Of a stretch of 35,446 bases of DNA, positions 1 through 7,924 are shown in pieces (position 1 is the first letter of the stretch; every line of letters begins with the position of its first letter). Below the pieces are notes generated by a model, which saw nothing but the letters and a program-made list of their open reading frames with translations, made no database searches and had not been told where the DNA came from. The DNA is from Anaerolineae bacterium (lineage in GTDB: Bacteria; Chloroflexota; Anaerolineae; Aggregatilineales; Phototrophicaceae). A program made the translations under genes and the position numbers. The DNA is taken from contig JACSRP010000068.1 in NCBI GenBank assembly GCA_014879665.1, positions 1 through 35,446 of the forward strand, given 5' to 3'.

Positions 1-68
1 CGAACCCACACTCCCTTGCGAGAACTACGCCCTGAACGTAGCGCGTCTGCCAATTCCGCCACTTCGGC
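1..68 (-). tRNA. tRNA-Leu (CAG), 3' end cut by window edge
   Basis: Read on the minus strand, the sequence starts GCCGAAGTGGCGGAATTGG, which is the acceptor 5' strand and D arm typical of tRNA-Leu. An anticodon stem CTACG/CGTAG follows, enclosing the loop TTCAGGG, which gives anticodon CAG. A long class II variable arm and the start of the T arm (GGTTCG) are visible. The T-arm 3' half and acceptor 3' strand lie outside the window. Confidence 0.93.
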
Positions 69-176
69 GTGTGGTTAGCAACATTCTAGCAGACCGAACA
101 ACCTTGTCAATGCCAGACTCAGAAGAATGTTAAGCGGGCTTTTCGCCTACGATTCAATTATAGTGGCAAGGGCACA

Positions 177-185
177 TGCTATAAT
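177..185 (+). promoter_or_regulatory. Candidate extended -10 promoter for the SH3b/serine-hydrolase gene
   Basis: A perfect TATAAT (180-185) is preceded by TGC, forming the extended -10 motif TGnTATAAT. No good -35 is seen, which extended -10 promoters tolerate. The predicted start lies about 35 bases before the ATG at 228. The rest of 69-227 shows nothing else. Confidence 0.55.
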
Positions 186-227
186 TCGCCCGCAGTTAAA
201 GTGCCTCTATAAAACGTATGTTGGGCG

Positions 228-1952
228 ATGATCAGAAAAACATACCTCTTCATTTTCTTGTTGTTCTTCTCCGTGGTTGGTGCTTCAGCTTTTGCCCAGA
301 CCGGCGTCACCGCTGAAGCGGTGGGCACTGCCAATCTTCGAACCTTGCCGGGGACGGAAGGCACCGAGATCATCGGCATGATCAATGCCGGCACACAATA
401 TCCGGTCATCGGGCGAAGTGAGTTCTTTCCATGGTTGTTACTCGCCAGCCCTTCAAGTAGTGACCCATTGGGTTGGGTGTTTGCTGATCTCGTCTCGGTG
501 TCTGGCAGACTGAACGATGTGCCTATTTCGATGCTAGATATTTCGGTTGGTTCAGAAACCACGTCTGAACAAACAACCGTCGTGCCTGCGCTAACGCCTC
601 CCGCAGCGGTGGGTACTGCAACGATAGCCCCTACAACTTCAGCGACGCCTGCGCCAACATCTGCGCCCGCTGGAACGGTGACCGGTATAGCGAACGGCGA
701 AATTAATATCCGTTACGGCCCCGGTACCGATTATCCACGAATCGGCGTTGCCCGCGCTGGCGATATCTTTGAGCTTACGATACGTCATGTACTCGTTCCA
801 TGGGTGCAAATTGTGTACCCGGCTTCACCTACTGGCTATGGTTGGGTCCTGCTTGAACTGCTGGAAGTGACCGGAAATGTTGAAACACTTCCAACAACCT
901 CACAGACTACATTTTCGCAGCCTAGTTTGACGCCAACGCCATCGGGCGTGCGCCCTGCGGAAGTGATCGGCGTTGACTCAGTGCCTGTATCCCCGGAATT
1001 TGCAGCTTTGGGCGAGCAGATAGCCTCTCTTATGCTCAACGCCGGGTTCGATCCAGTGACTAGCACATTTGGCGCATTTTTTGTGATGAATCTACAAACG
1101 GGGGAAGCATTATCCATCGGTGAAGATATTGCCTTCAGCGGCATGAGCGTGAACAAGATGGCGATCCTCGCAGATTACTTCCGGTCATTTGAGTCGCCGT
1201 TGCGCGATGAACAGGCGATCACGCTTGCCGAAGCAATAGTGTGCAGCGAGAATATTTCTACAAATGAAATGCTATCGGCTATCGGCGGGGGTAATCCCTA
1301 CACAGGCGCGGAACACGTAAGCGAAATGCTTTCGCAGCTTGGCCTTGCCGATATGTTCATCTACACTCCATTCGCGAATGATCCATTTGTGACGCCGCAA
1401 GCGCCAATTTATCCTGCGCCAAGGCCGGGCATTGATCAAGTGAGCGCACAACCAGATCCCTATAATCAGCTCACCATCAACGAGGTTGGGGCGCTGCTAA
1501 ACGGGATGTACCAGTGTGCTTATAACGAAAGTGGTATTTTGCTGGAAACCTTCCCCGAATCATTCACCCCCGATGAATGCCGGGATATGCTTAGCATCAT
1601 GAACAATAACCGGGTGGGCAATCTGCTTGAACGGGGCATACCTGCCAATACTCCGCTGGCCCATAAACATGGCTGGATTAATGATACACACGGCGATGCC
1701 GGGATCATCTTTTCGCCGGGGGGAACTTATATTCTCGCGGTGGTGATGCATGGTCCCACATGGCTAAATTTCGAACAGTCAGAACCAGTCGTTGCCGAAA
1801 TTTCACGTACTGTTTACAACTATTTCAACCCCGATCAACCGCTTCCCGAAATTCGTACGATTGACGCTGAAGAAGTTGGCGATGTTGCGGCCTGTTTGAA
1901 CAGCCTGCTTGGCAACCCGCTGATCACGCAGCTTACAGAACGCGATTTCTAG
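228..1952 (+). CDS. Secreted SH3b-domain protein with class A beta-lactamase-like serine hydrolase domain
   Basis: 574 aa. Residues 1-24 form a signal peptide (hydrophobic core, then ASAFAQ), so the protein is exported. Two SH3b-like modules follow, about 27-95 and 148-216 (the 'NLRTLPGT' and 'NIRYGPGTDYPRIG' signatures), joined by a Thr/Pro/Ala linker (about 110-148). A second linker leads to a penicillin-binding/beta-lactamase-fold domain (about 255-574). It has SxxK at S307-V-N-K310, S-T-N at 344-346, and K480-H-G in place of the KTG triad. SH3b domains usually bind cell wall or glycans, so a wall-associated hydrolase or peptidase role is more likely than antibiotic resistance. The substrate is unknown. 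The gene has no strong Shine-Dalgarno sequence at its ATG. It converges with the ABC importer operon. Confidence 0.85.
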   Translation: MIRKTYLFIFLLFFSVVGASAFAQTGVTAEAVGTANLRTLPGTEGTEIIGMINAGTQYPVIGRSEFFPWLLLASPSSSDPLGWVFADLVSVSGRLNDVPISMLDISVGSETTSEQTTVVPALTPPAAVGTATIAPTTSATPAPTSAPAGTVTGIANGEINIRYGPGTDYPRIGVARAGDIFELTIRHVLVPWVQIVYPASPTGYGWVLLELLEVTGNVETLPTTSQTTFSQPSLTPTPSGVRPAEVIGVDSVPVSPEFAALGEQIASLMLNAGFDPVTSTFGAFFVMNLQTGEALSIGEDIAFSGMSVNKMAILADYFRSFESPLRDEQAITLAEAIVCSENISTNEMLSAIGGGNPYTGAEHVSEMLSQLGLADMFIYTPFANDPFVTPQAPIYPAPRPGIDQVSAQPDPYNQLTINEVGALLNGMYQCAYNESGILLETFPESFTPDECRDMLSIMNNNRVGNLLERGIPANTPLAHKHGWINDTHGDAGIIFSPGGTYILAVVMHGPTWLNFEQSEPVVAEISRTVYNYFNPDQPLPEIRTIDAEEVGDVAACLNSLLGNPLITQLTERDF

Positions 1953-2018
1953 CGATATTGACAGATGCCAGCAGGCGTAGGGTAAACACCTAATCTGAAC
2001 TGAAATTACGCAGCAAAA

Positions 2019-2068
2019 GCCCCCATTGCATGCCAAACTTTGACGCGCGATGGGGGCGAAATGTTTTT
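2019..2068. terminator. Bidirectional terminator between convergent genes
   Basis: GCCCCCAT (2019-2026) pairs with ATGGGGGC (2050-2057) around a 23-base loop. On the plus strand a T5 run follows at 2064-2068; on the minus strand TTTT follows the other arm (2015-2018). It can serve both the SH3b/hydrolase gene and the importer operon. The long loop lowers certainty. Confidence 0.6.
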
Positions 2069-2087
2069 GACGCTATTTTATGGAGAC

Positions 2088-4016
2088 TTAGCCCTTTACG
2101 CCGCCAAGTGATAACCCGCCAACGATGAAGCGCTGGAATGTGAAGAACAGCACTAAAATTGGCAGCGAAATCAAAATAGAGAGCGCCGCGAACTTCTGCA
2201 TATCCGGTGGCGGCTGGTTTGCGCCGCCCGTTAAAGTTGCTAACGACATTGCCAGTGTATAGTTCTGTGTTTGCCCGGTCAGGAATATCCATGACAGGAT
2301 GAATTCCGTCCACCCGCTCATGAAACTAAACAGGATGACAATAGCAAATGCCGGAAGCGCCAACGGCACCATAATCCGGATGAAAGTTTCGATACGCCCG
2401 GCGCCGTCAATGAGAGCTGCTTCTTCCAGTTCTTTAGGGATGGTGTCGAAATAACCCTTTAGATTCCAGATAGCGAAGGGCAGCCCGCCGGATGAGAATG
2501 CCAGCGCAAGTCCCAGCAGCGTAGTACGCAATGTTTGCGTATTACCGCGCACTAATGTGAGCCTATATTGCAACGTTGAATATGTGAACGCGGCAATCAA
2601 GGCTGCCACCAGTGCCAGCAGCAAAATGATGATAAAGGTTTTCGGCGCAATCATGCCGCTCAAGCCTTTGGCAATCAACCAGATCGCCGCTGAAGCGACC
2701 AGTGCGCTAACCCACGCTATCAGGACATACGGCAGCATTGCCGTGATCACGCCATCACGAATGGTATAGTATGTTTGTGCGTTCTGATCAACATCTGTTT
2801 GCGCCGCAGTCAGCGCTTCTTGAGCGGTGGTTAAGTTTGCTGCCGCTTCATTCACATTTGCCCGTGCTGAATCCGCTGCCTGACGGAGGCTGGTAGCGGC
2901 ATCGGTTGCGGTCGCAATACTGCCAGCAAAACTAGCTATCGCCGCTGGCATCCCCCCGCTTTGATATTCCGCATAGGCGACCTGCGCCGCAGTCAGCAAA
3001 TAATCATCCAGCGCTCCGGGTAAATTTTCCCGTTCAGTCATAACCTGTTGTAAACGGGTGGCTGCTGCTTCGTCATTCGCCGCACTTTCAACGTCAGCTT
3101 GTAACTGGTTAATCGCCGCAACCACAGCTTCCGCCTGCGCAGCGCGTTCTTCGCGCCGTAGAGCCGTGGTATCGCGCTGGGTAACACTCTGAGCGCGTTG
3201 ATTCACTTCAGCCTGCACATTGATAAGCGTATTATTTAGTGTCTTGAGCGGATCTGCAATCAGCGTGGTATATAAAGGATTGCGAGCGAACATCACGACA
3301 ATTGTGGCAAAAATTGCGACCAGCGCAAATAGAGCCACGCCGATGGCGACAGCAAGCGGAGACGGATTAATGTATCTTTCCGGGTTATATTTTCCTAGCC
3401 TGCGCACCAGCGTGAACAGCAGAAAGACAAAAAGGCCAACGAGTATCCCGGCAAATATAGAAGGGAAAAACTCGGCCACAGTAGAAGGCATCACCACTGC
3501 ATTAAACATGAGATACAGCGGAATGATGATCCCGGTAGACGGAAGCAGCAGCAAAACGATGAAGGTGAGCATTCCTGCTTCGCGTCCGATAAACCGGAAG
3601 CGTGAGAATGCATAGGCAGCCGATGACCCTAACACGACCGTAAAGACCGAAACGCCTAGCGCGATGAATAGGCTGTTCATCAAAAGCTGGCCGAAATAGA
3701 CCGGGAAAGTATTCGAGAACGGCTCACTTAGTAATCGCTGGAAAGCCAGCAAATTGGCATTTGCAGGAATCAGATTTAAGTCGGTTGGGCGTGAAATACC
3801 GCGCGGGTCAACCGCCATCGAAATAATCCACAGCACCGGAAACATCACCAGTACCAGCATTAGCAGCAGAAATATCTGCAAGAAGATTTGCCGGATGACG
3901 ATGCCACGTGTACGACGATTCATTGAAAATCGCCCGGTACTAGACTGTCCCGCAGAACGGGATGACGGAACGGAGAGACCTTGCGCCGTTGGTTGGACAG
4001 ATGAATTCATAGTCAT
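2088..4016 (-). CDS. MalG-type carbohydrate ABC permease with large membrane/coiled-coil insert
   Basis: 642 aa, more than twice the usual length of about 280. The family imports sugars as a heterodimer with a MalF-type partner. The N-terminal helix (about 40-65), the second and third helices, and the C-terminal part with the ATPase-contacting EAA loop (EEAALIDGAGRIETFIRIMVPLALP region, about 530-555) are standard. Between 'IIIPLYLMFNAV' and 'TTLLGLALAFSSGGLPF' sit about 310 extra residues: two hydrophobic segments (about 185-205 and 221-243), an Ala/Gln/Glu-rich, likely coiled-coil stretch of about 160 residues (about 252-415), and two more hydrophobic segments (about 430-450 and 461-480). 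The start is ATG at 4016, 16 bases past the malF-like stop, with GGAAA 7 bases upstream. An in-frame TTG at 4046 would overlap the upstream gene and is less likely. Confidence 0.85.
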   Translation of the reverse strand: MTMNSSVQPTAQGLSVPSSRSAGQSSTGRFSMNRRTRGIVIRQIFLQIFLLLMLVLVMFPVLWIISMAVDPRGISRPTDLNLIPANANLLAFQRLLSEPFSNTFPVYFGQLLMNSLFIALGVSVFTVVLGSSAAYAFSRFRFIGREAGMLTFIVLLLLPSTGIIIPLYLMFNAVVMPSTVAEFFPSIFAGILVGLFVFLLFTLVRRLGKYNPERYINPSPLAVAIGVALFALVAIFATIVVMFARNPLYTTLIADPLKTLNNTLINVQAEVNQRAQSVTQRDTTALRREERAAQAEAVVAAINQLQADVESAANDEAAATRLQQVMTERENLPGALDDYLLTAAQVAYAEYQSGGMPAAIASFAGSIATATDAATSLRQAADSARANVNEAAANLTTAQEALTAAQTDVDQNAQTYYTIRDGVITAMLPYVLIAWVSALVASAAIWLIAKGLSGMIAPKTFIIILLLALVAALIAAFTYSTLQYRLTLVRGNTQTLRTTLLGLALAFSSGGLPFAIWNLKGYFDTIPKELEEAALIDGAGRIETFIRIMVPLALPAFAIVILFSFMSGWTEFILSWIFLTGQTQNYTLAMSLATLTGGANQPPPDMQKFAALSILISLPILVLFFTFQRFIVGGLSLGGVKG

Positions 4017-4032
4017 GGCGAAATTTCCGTTT

Positions 4033-5295
4033 CTACGCTTCGTCAAATGATTTAGTCGCGCGGGTAATGCGATTGTTGATCAAGGTGATGATCAGCAGGA
4101 TGAAGAACACGATAATGGCGAATGCGGAAGCAACGCCATAGAGCTGCTCTTGCTGAATCAGCTTATAGGCTTGCGTCACCAATAACTCGGTTTGTCCCGC
4201 GGGGCCGCCTGCTGTAATGAAGAAAATGACGTTGAACTGATTAAATGTCCAAATCGTGCCTAACATAATTGCCGGAACCATCGCCGGGCGAATCATCGGC
4301 AGCGTAATTTTCTTAAACTGCACCCATTTACTAGCCCCATCCACGTCTGCAGCTTCATAGAGATCGAGTGGGATGCTTTGCAGCGCGCCCGTAGCGACGA
4401 CCATCATAAACGGCCAGCCTAACCAGATATTTGCGATCAGAACACAGTAGAACGCCAGTACTGGCGCACCTGCGCGATCAAATAATCGCAAGGCAATATT
4501 TGAAGCAAAGCCTTGATTGGTCAGAATATCCAGCAGGGTGCCAATGGCGACCGCGCCAAGCACTATCACTATCGCTAGCGTAAACACTGTGCGCTGTACG
4601 TCAATTCCACCCCTTTCTTTGTTTTTTAGGCCAAGTCGTCGTGTCCGCAGCACCAGCCAAACAACCACCAGCGTAGAGACTGCCACCAGCAAAACGGGCA
4701 TGATCGGCAGTAAATTCACGGGCTTATCTTGCGACCCTAACCAGTTGATGTTGGTTGCAAAATTTGTGCCAAATGCGCGGTTAATTTCACTAATGAGAAG
4801 ATTTATACCGCCGTTATTCTGCTGCCATAGGTTATTCCAGATCAGCGCAGTGATATAGCCTGGCAGCGCCCACGGAAGCACGAATACTGCGCGGTAGATG
4901 CGCCGGCCAAGTACAACCTGCCCATTTAGAGCGACGGCTACGGCGATGCCAATAGTGGCATGAAAAAGCACGTTGACCAACGTCCACATGATATTGAAGC
5001 CGAGCAGCGGTAGAAAAGCATAATTGGGGACGTTGATATTGCCAGTAATAACGTTAACGTAATTTTGTAGGCCCACAAAGGTCGCCGGGCTACCGGAGAG
5101 GTGGATTGCGCGATAATCAAAAAATGAAATGACGACTTGATAGAACTGCGGTAGAAAAGTGATGAAGATCATCAGGACGATCGATGGCAAAATGAAAAGC
5201 CAGGGTACCCCGCTGGTTCTGACTCCGGACTTGAAACTCTGCCACATACCGGGTGGCTGTCCCCCTGAAGTAATTGATTGCGATGCTGCTGCCAT
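4033..5295 (-). CDS. MalF-type carbohydrate ABC permease with extra transmembrane insert
   Basis: 420 aa against roughly 290-320 for most MalF/UgpA-type permeases. It forms the membrane channel with the next gene. The N-terminal helix (about 30-55) and the EAA loop (LYEAADVDGASKWVQFKKI region, about 311-330) are present, and the end is typical of binding-protein-dependent permeases. About 90 residues (about 189-279), holding two hydrophobic segments and a basic loop (RTRRLGLKNKERGG), are inserted between 'INWLG' and 'VLIANIWLGWPF'. This is just before the EAA helix, close to the insert position in its partner. The ATG at 5295 has AGGGAG 8 bases upstream; an earlier in-frame GTG at 5319 falls inside the intercistronic hairpin. 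No ATPase gene is nearby, so a shared MsiK-type ATPase elsewhere is inferred. Confidence 0.9.
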   Translation of the reverse strand: MAAASQSITSGGQPPGMWQSFKSGVRTSGVPWLFILPSIVLMIFITFLPQFYQVVISFFDYRAIHLSGSPATFVGLQNYVNVITGNINVPNYAFLPLLGFNIMWTLVNVLFHATIGIAVAVALNGQVVLGRRIYRAVFVLPWALPGYITALIWNNLWQQNNGGINLLISEINRAFGTNFATNINWLGSQDKPVNLLPIMPVLLVAVSTLVVVWLVLRTRRLGLKNKERGGIDVQRTVFTLAIVIVLGAVAIGTLLDILTNQGFASNIALRLFDRAGAPVLAFYCVLIANIWLGWPFMMVVATGALQSIPLDLYEAADVDGASKWVQFKKITLPMIRPAMVPAIMLGTIWTFNQFNVIFFITAGGPAGQTELLVTQAYKLIQQEQLYGVASAFAIIVFFILLIITLINNRITRATKSFDEA

Positions 5296-5317
5296 TGTTT
5301 CAACTCCCTGACAACAC

Positions 5318-5390
5318 ACGGGGCAAGGTAACTAAAACGACCTTGCCCCGTGGAGCGACTCTTAATGCGCTGCGGCTGCTTTCAGCCGCA
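5318..5390 (-). promoter_or_regulatory. Tandem intercistronic hairpins between binding protein and permease genes
   Basis: Two perfect inverted repeats lie between the stop of the binding-protein gene and the permease start. The first on the transcribed minus strand is an 8-bp stem TGCGGCTG/CAGCCGCA (5371-5390) with a 4-base loop. The second is a 12-bp stem ACGGGGCAAGGT/ACCTTGCCCCGT (5318-5351) with a 10-base loop. Neither is followed by a T run. A role in 3' end protection, giving more binding protein than permease, is inferred by analogy to the malE-malF interval of E. coli. Confidence 0.7.
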
Positions 5391-5397
5391 AATAGAC

Positions 5398-6627
5398 TTA
5401 CTCAGCGTGCATCGCGTCAATGCCGGCCTGAATCAGATCGTAGGCGGCTACGCGAGCTTCGGCAGGTGTTTGCCCGCCAGAGCTTACTGCGGTAATGGCT
5501 TCGCCCATCGGCCCCCAGAACTGGCTGAGTTCAGGGCGGTTCGGGAAGGGAGTACCCAGCGCAAACTGTTCGCCAAAAACTGCGAGGTTCGGGTTTTCAA
5601 CTTCAACAGCACCGTTCACCGGCAGCAAACCACCTTGTTCAGAGGCGATAGTCTGGCCTTCAACGCTGGTCACACAGGCTGCCCAGCTTGCAAATGCTGC
5701 GGTCTTGGCTTCGTCTGCTGCGGCATTGGTGGAGAGCATAAAGCCTTCACCCTGCGCGAACAGAGCAGGAACGTTACCGTTATCCAGGGCGGGCATCACT
5801 GCGACACCGAGATCGTCACCGAGATCCTGCTCGAACTGAGCCAGATTCCAGATACCGTCGTAAACCATCGCGACTGTACCCTGCTGGAAGCCGGGATTTG
5901 GCGAAGCGCCGTCAACGACTACACCGCTGGCGGGATCCTGAGCGAGGTTGTACATGTCCTGATGAAGCTGGAGGAAGGCATCCATCGCTGCGGCACCATC
6001 GGTATCCGCTGCGAAATTAGCATTGCCATCGGCATCCATGAGGCTGCCATCCAGCGAATACAGGAAACCGGCGCTGTGGAAGAAGCCGTTCTGGAAGGCG
6101 AGGCCGGTCACACCGTCAAGCGCCAGTTCTTCAGAAATGGCGAGCACATCTGCCCATGTTTCCGGGGCATCTGGTACGAGGGCGCGGTTATAGAAGAATG
6201 CGAGGGTCTTGGCGCTGTAGGGAATACCCCAAATATCGTCGTTGTAGCTGAACAGTCCCCATGCCGTCTCGCTGGCATTGGCGCGCAGTTCGTCGGTGAC
6301 CAGATCAGTGACAGGGGCAATCGAACCAGCATTGGCAAGTTCGCCCGCCCAGTCGTTCGCCCAGATCAGCATATCGGGGCCTTCGCCGGTGCCGATCGCA
6401 TTACGAACGCTGTCCTGATATGTATTGCTGGGGTTGAATACCTGTTCAACTGTTACGCCGTAGTTGTCGGCGCAGTAGTCAATCAGAGCCAGCAGCGCAT
6501 CGCCTTCGGCATCCTGCTTGGCATGCCATAAAGTGAGTGATGCTGAATCTTGCGCGCCCACCACACCAATCGTGGTAGCGGCAAGCATTGCCCCGGCGGC
6601 AATACCCATTAAACCTTTTAGCTTCAT
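5398..6627 (-). CDS. MalE-type extracellular sugar-binding protein
   Basis: 409 aa, family 1 solute-binding protein of an ABC importer. Residues 1-25 are a Sec signal peptide (KLKG, hydrophobic core, VVGA before the cut). There is no lipobox Cys, so it is probably soluble or held in another way. The mature start 'SLTLWHAKQDAEGDALLALIDYC' and the 'GEGPDMLIWANDWAGELANAGSIAPVTD' region are typical of maltose/multiple-sugar binding proteins. The ATG at 6627 has AAGGAG 8 bases upstream. It is the first gene of the importer operon (binding protein, MalF-like, MalG-like). The exact sugar cannot be told from sequence; an oligosaccharide is likely. Confidence 0.92.
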   Translation of the reverse strand: MKLKGLMGIAAGAMLAATTIGVVGAQDSASLTLWHAKQDAEGDALLALIDYCADNYGVTVEQVFNPSNTYQDSVRNAIGTGEGPDMLIWANDWAGELANAGSIAPVTDLVTDELRANASETAWGLFSYNDDIWGIPYSAKTLAFFYNRALVPDAPETWADVLAISEELALDGVTGLAFQNGFFHSAGFLYSLDGSLMDADGNANFAADTDGAAAMDAFLQLHQDMYNLAQDPASGVVVDGASPNPGFQQGTVAMVYDGIWNLAQFEQDLGDDLGVAVMPALDNGNVPALFAQGEGFMLSTNAAADEAKTAAFASWAACVTSVEGQTIASEQGGLLPVNGAVEVENPNLAVFGEQFALGTPFPNRPELSQFWGPMGEAITAVSSGGQTPAEARVAAYDLIQAGIDAMHAE

Positions 6628-6694
6628 GAATGATACTCCTTGAACGTTTCACTTACACAAGTGCGAAAATGGCTGTGTTGTTTCGCCATGAGTA

Positions 6695-6724
6695 ATTATA
6701 CCCTTAATTCGAGGAGCCTCACAA
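6695..6724 (-). promoter_or_regulatory. Promoter of the sugar importer operon
   Basis: On the minus strand TTGTGA (6724-6719), an 18-base spacer and a perfect TATAAT (6700-6695) precede the binding-protein gene. The -35 overlaps the stop codon of the upstream gene. Between promoter and start codon, GTGAAACGTTCA (6641-6652, minus) is an imperfect palindrome around a central CG, like LacI-family operators. That operator is only a suggestion; no regulator gene is in the window. Confidence 0.65.
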
Positions 6725-7315
6725 ACGGTTCATCCAGATATTTTGCACAAAGTGATCATGTAATGCGGCCTGCCATGCTGTACGCGCGGATACAGCTCCT
6801 AGCGCCAGTGTCCAATCCATGAGTGCATCATAAAGATGCTCAAACATCGTTTGCTGGCGAACAACCGCAGTCGCTGTTTCCTGCGTGTGCGTCATCAGAT
6901 CGAATACTTCAAGTTTGCATTCTATCGGCGCGTTGGCAATTCGGCTCTCTACCTGTGGGTAACAGCCAGCCATCAATTGTAACAGCCAGTATTCAAGGTC
7001 TTGAGCTGTATAAAAACTGTTTAGATCGATGCCTGTAAGCTTCTTCAGGTCACGTCCCATATTCTCGCGCAAATCGAACAAGCGTTGACGGCATGATTGA
7101 ATCCGCTGATTTAAGTCATCTGCCAGTTCGCGCATGAGGGCAACCGGGGGGATTTCTTGCGCAATCTGGGCTTCGATAAAGCGCTCAAAGAGGCCGCCGT
7201 CTTCTTCAGATAGACAGCGCTCAAGGATCAACGTCGCTTCCATACGTAGTGCATGATAGTCCCGCTGTAGTTGAGAAGAAAATAGATCCAAATTAGGCAG
7301 TTTACCTGTTGCCAT
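6719..7315 (-). CDS. Hypothetical helical protein downstream of DUF971 gene
   Basis: 198 aa, not recognised. It appears soluble and mostly alpha-helical, with no signal peptide or membrane segment. Charged and Gln-rich helices ('ADDLNQRIQSCRQRLFDLRENMGRDLKKLTG', in parts about 70-100) precede a segment rich in aromatic residues (FYTAQDLEYWLLQLMAG). The ATG at 7315 starts only 5 bases after the stop of the DUF971 gene, so the two are almost surely co-transcribed. The stop codon overlaps the promoter of the sugar importer. The open frame extends upstream to 7366, but that would overlap the DUF971 gene and reads as its shadow. No function is proposed. Confidence 0.7.
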   Translation of the reverse strand: MATGKLPNLDLFSSQLQRDYHALRMEATLILERCLSEEDGGLFERFIEAQIAQEIPPVALMRELADDLNQRIQSCRQRLFDLRENMGRDLKKLTGIDLNSFYTAQDLEYWLLQLMAGCYPQVESRIANAPIECKLEVFDLMTHTQETATAVVRQQTMFEHLYDALMDWTLALGAVSARTAWQAALHDHFVQNIWMNRL

Positions 7316-7320
7316 AACAG

Positions 7321-7650
7321 TTATTCCACCGGGGTTGGCGCACATAGGCGATATAAATAGTCCCATGTATAGATGCCGGTATGATGGCCGTCATCCCACG
7401 TCGGCATGAGCGCATAGTTGCCGACGAGATCGATCTTCTCCACTTGATAGGATCTTTTGGGAGTGAGTGAGAGAATGTTGTCAGGATCATACTCACGCCC
7501 CATATACTGATGACCTCCCCTACATTCAACGCATGGGCATGCTTCGCGAAGTTCTGATAACGGGTAACGGCACGCCTGCTCATCGTTCCATAAAATTTCA
7601 AGGAAATGTTCAGTCTTGTTCAGCGTGATAGATTTAGGAGTGGGCTTCAT
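7321..7650 (-). CDS. DUF971 / GBBH-like N-terminal domain protein
   Basis: 109 aa, matching the single-domain DUF971 family (the N-terminal domain of gamma-butyrobetaine hydroxylase-like proteins). Visible signatures are 'LEILWNDEQACRYPLSELREACPCVECRG' (in parts, about 18-45) with a CxCxxC cluster that could bind zinc or iron, and 'DDGHHTGIYTWDYLYRLC' near the end. Family members often sit near iron-sulfur or cofactor genes, but their reaction is unsettled. It is the first gene of a two-gene unit with the hypothetical gene below it. Only a weak AGG lies upstream of the ATG. Confidence 0.85.
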   Translation of the reverse strand: MKPTPKSITLNKTEHFLEILWNDEQACRYPLSELREACPCVECRGGHQYMGREYDPDNILSLTPKRSYQVEKIDLVGNYALMPTWDDGHHTGIYTWDYLYRLCAPTPVE

Positions 7651-7696
7651 TTGCGATAATACCTGCCATTTGCTGCCTGCTTCTTATAACTACTTC

Positions 7697-7724
7697 ACTA
7701 TAGCACGAGCATTGCTACCTGAAC
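7697..7724 (-). promoter_or_regulatory. Weak candidate promoter for the DUF971 gene
   Basis: On the minus strand TATAGT (7702-7697) lies 16 bases after GTTCAG (7724-7719), about 47 bases before the ATG at 7650. The -10 is good and the -35 poor. Confidence 0.35.
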
Positions 7725-7736
7725 GCTTAAGCCTCC

Positions 7737-7758
7737 CCTCTGTGTCTCTGTGGTTCAA
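7737..7758 (-). repeat. Dispersed 'ACCACAGAG' repeat, copy 1
   Basis: On the minus strand TTGAACCACAGAGACACAGAGG matches the copy at 32848-32871 at all but one of 22 positions. A 15-base piece recurs at 18076-18090. Next to it (about 7765-7800, minus) lies a second 'ACCAGGACGCGGAGAG' motif. Repeats of this type are common in bacterial intergenic DNA. Confidence 0.7.
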
Positions 7759-7837
7759 ACCCTTTCTTCTGGTACTCTCCGCGTCCTGGTGGGTCAGATT
7801 TTGATGCGCTAGCCCCCCTGAAAAGAGGGGTTGTTCG

Positions 7838-7866
7838 TTTGCATATAGCGATGGCTCTGCTAAAAT
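7838..7866 (+). promoter_or_regulatory. Promoter of the lipoprotein-glycosidase-kinase operon
   Basis: TTTGCA (7838-7843), a 17-base spacer and TAAAAT (7861-7866) give a near-consensus sigma70-type promoter with a leader of about 50 bases before the lipoprotein ATG. Just upstream, 7812-7830 is a short C-run/G-run inverted repeat (CCCCCCT, GAAA, AGAGGGG) of unknown role. Confidence 0.6.
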
Positions 7867-7924
7867 GACTCCTTTGGCAGGTACAATCATATGGCTCATG
7901 CTTGCTAGACACTGGAGACGCCTA

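Noticed and set aside
5350..6531. Long open frame (393 codons) on the plus strand
   Set aside because: It lies fully antisense to the sugar-binding protein gene, and its product is Cys/Arg/His-rich with no family resemblance.
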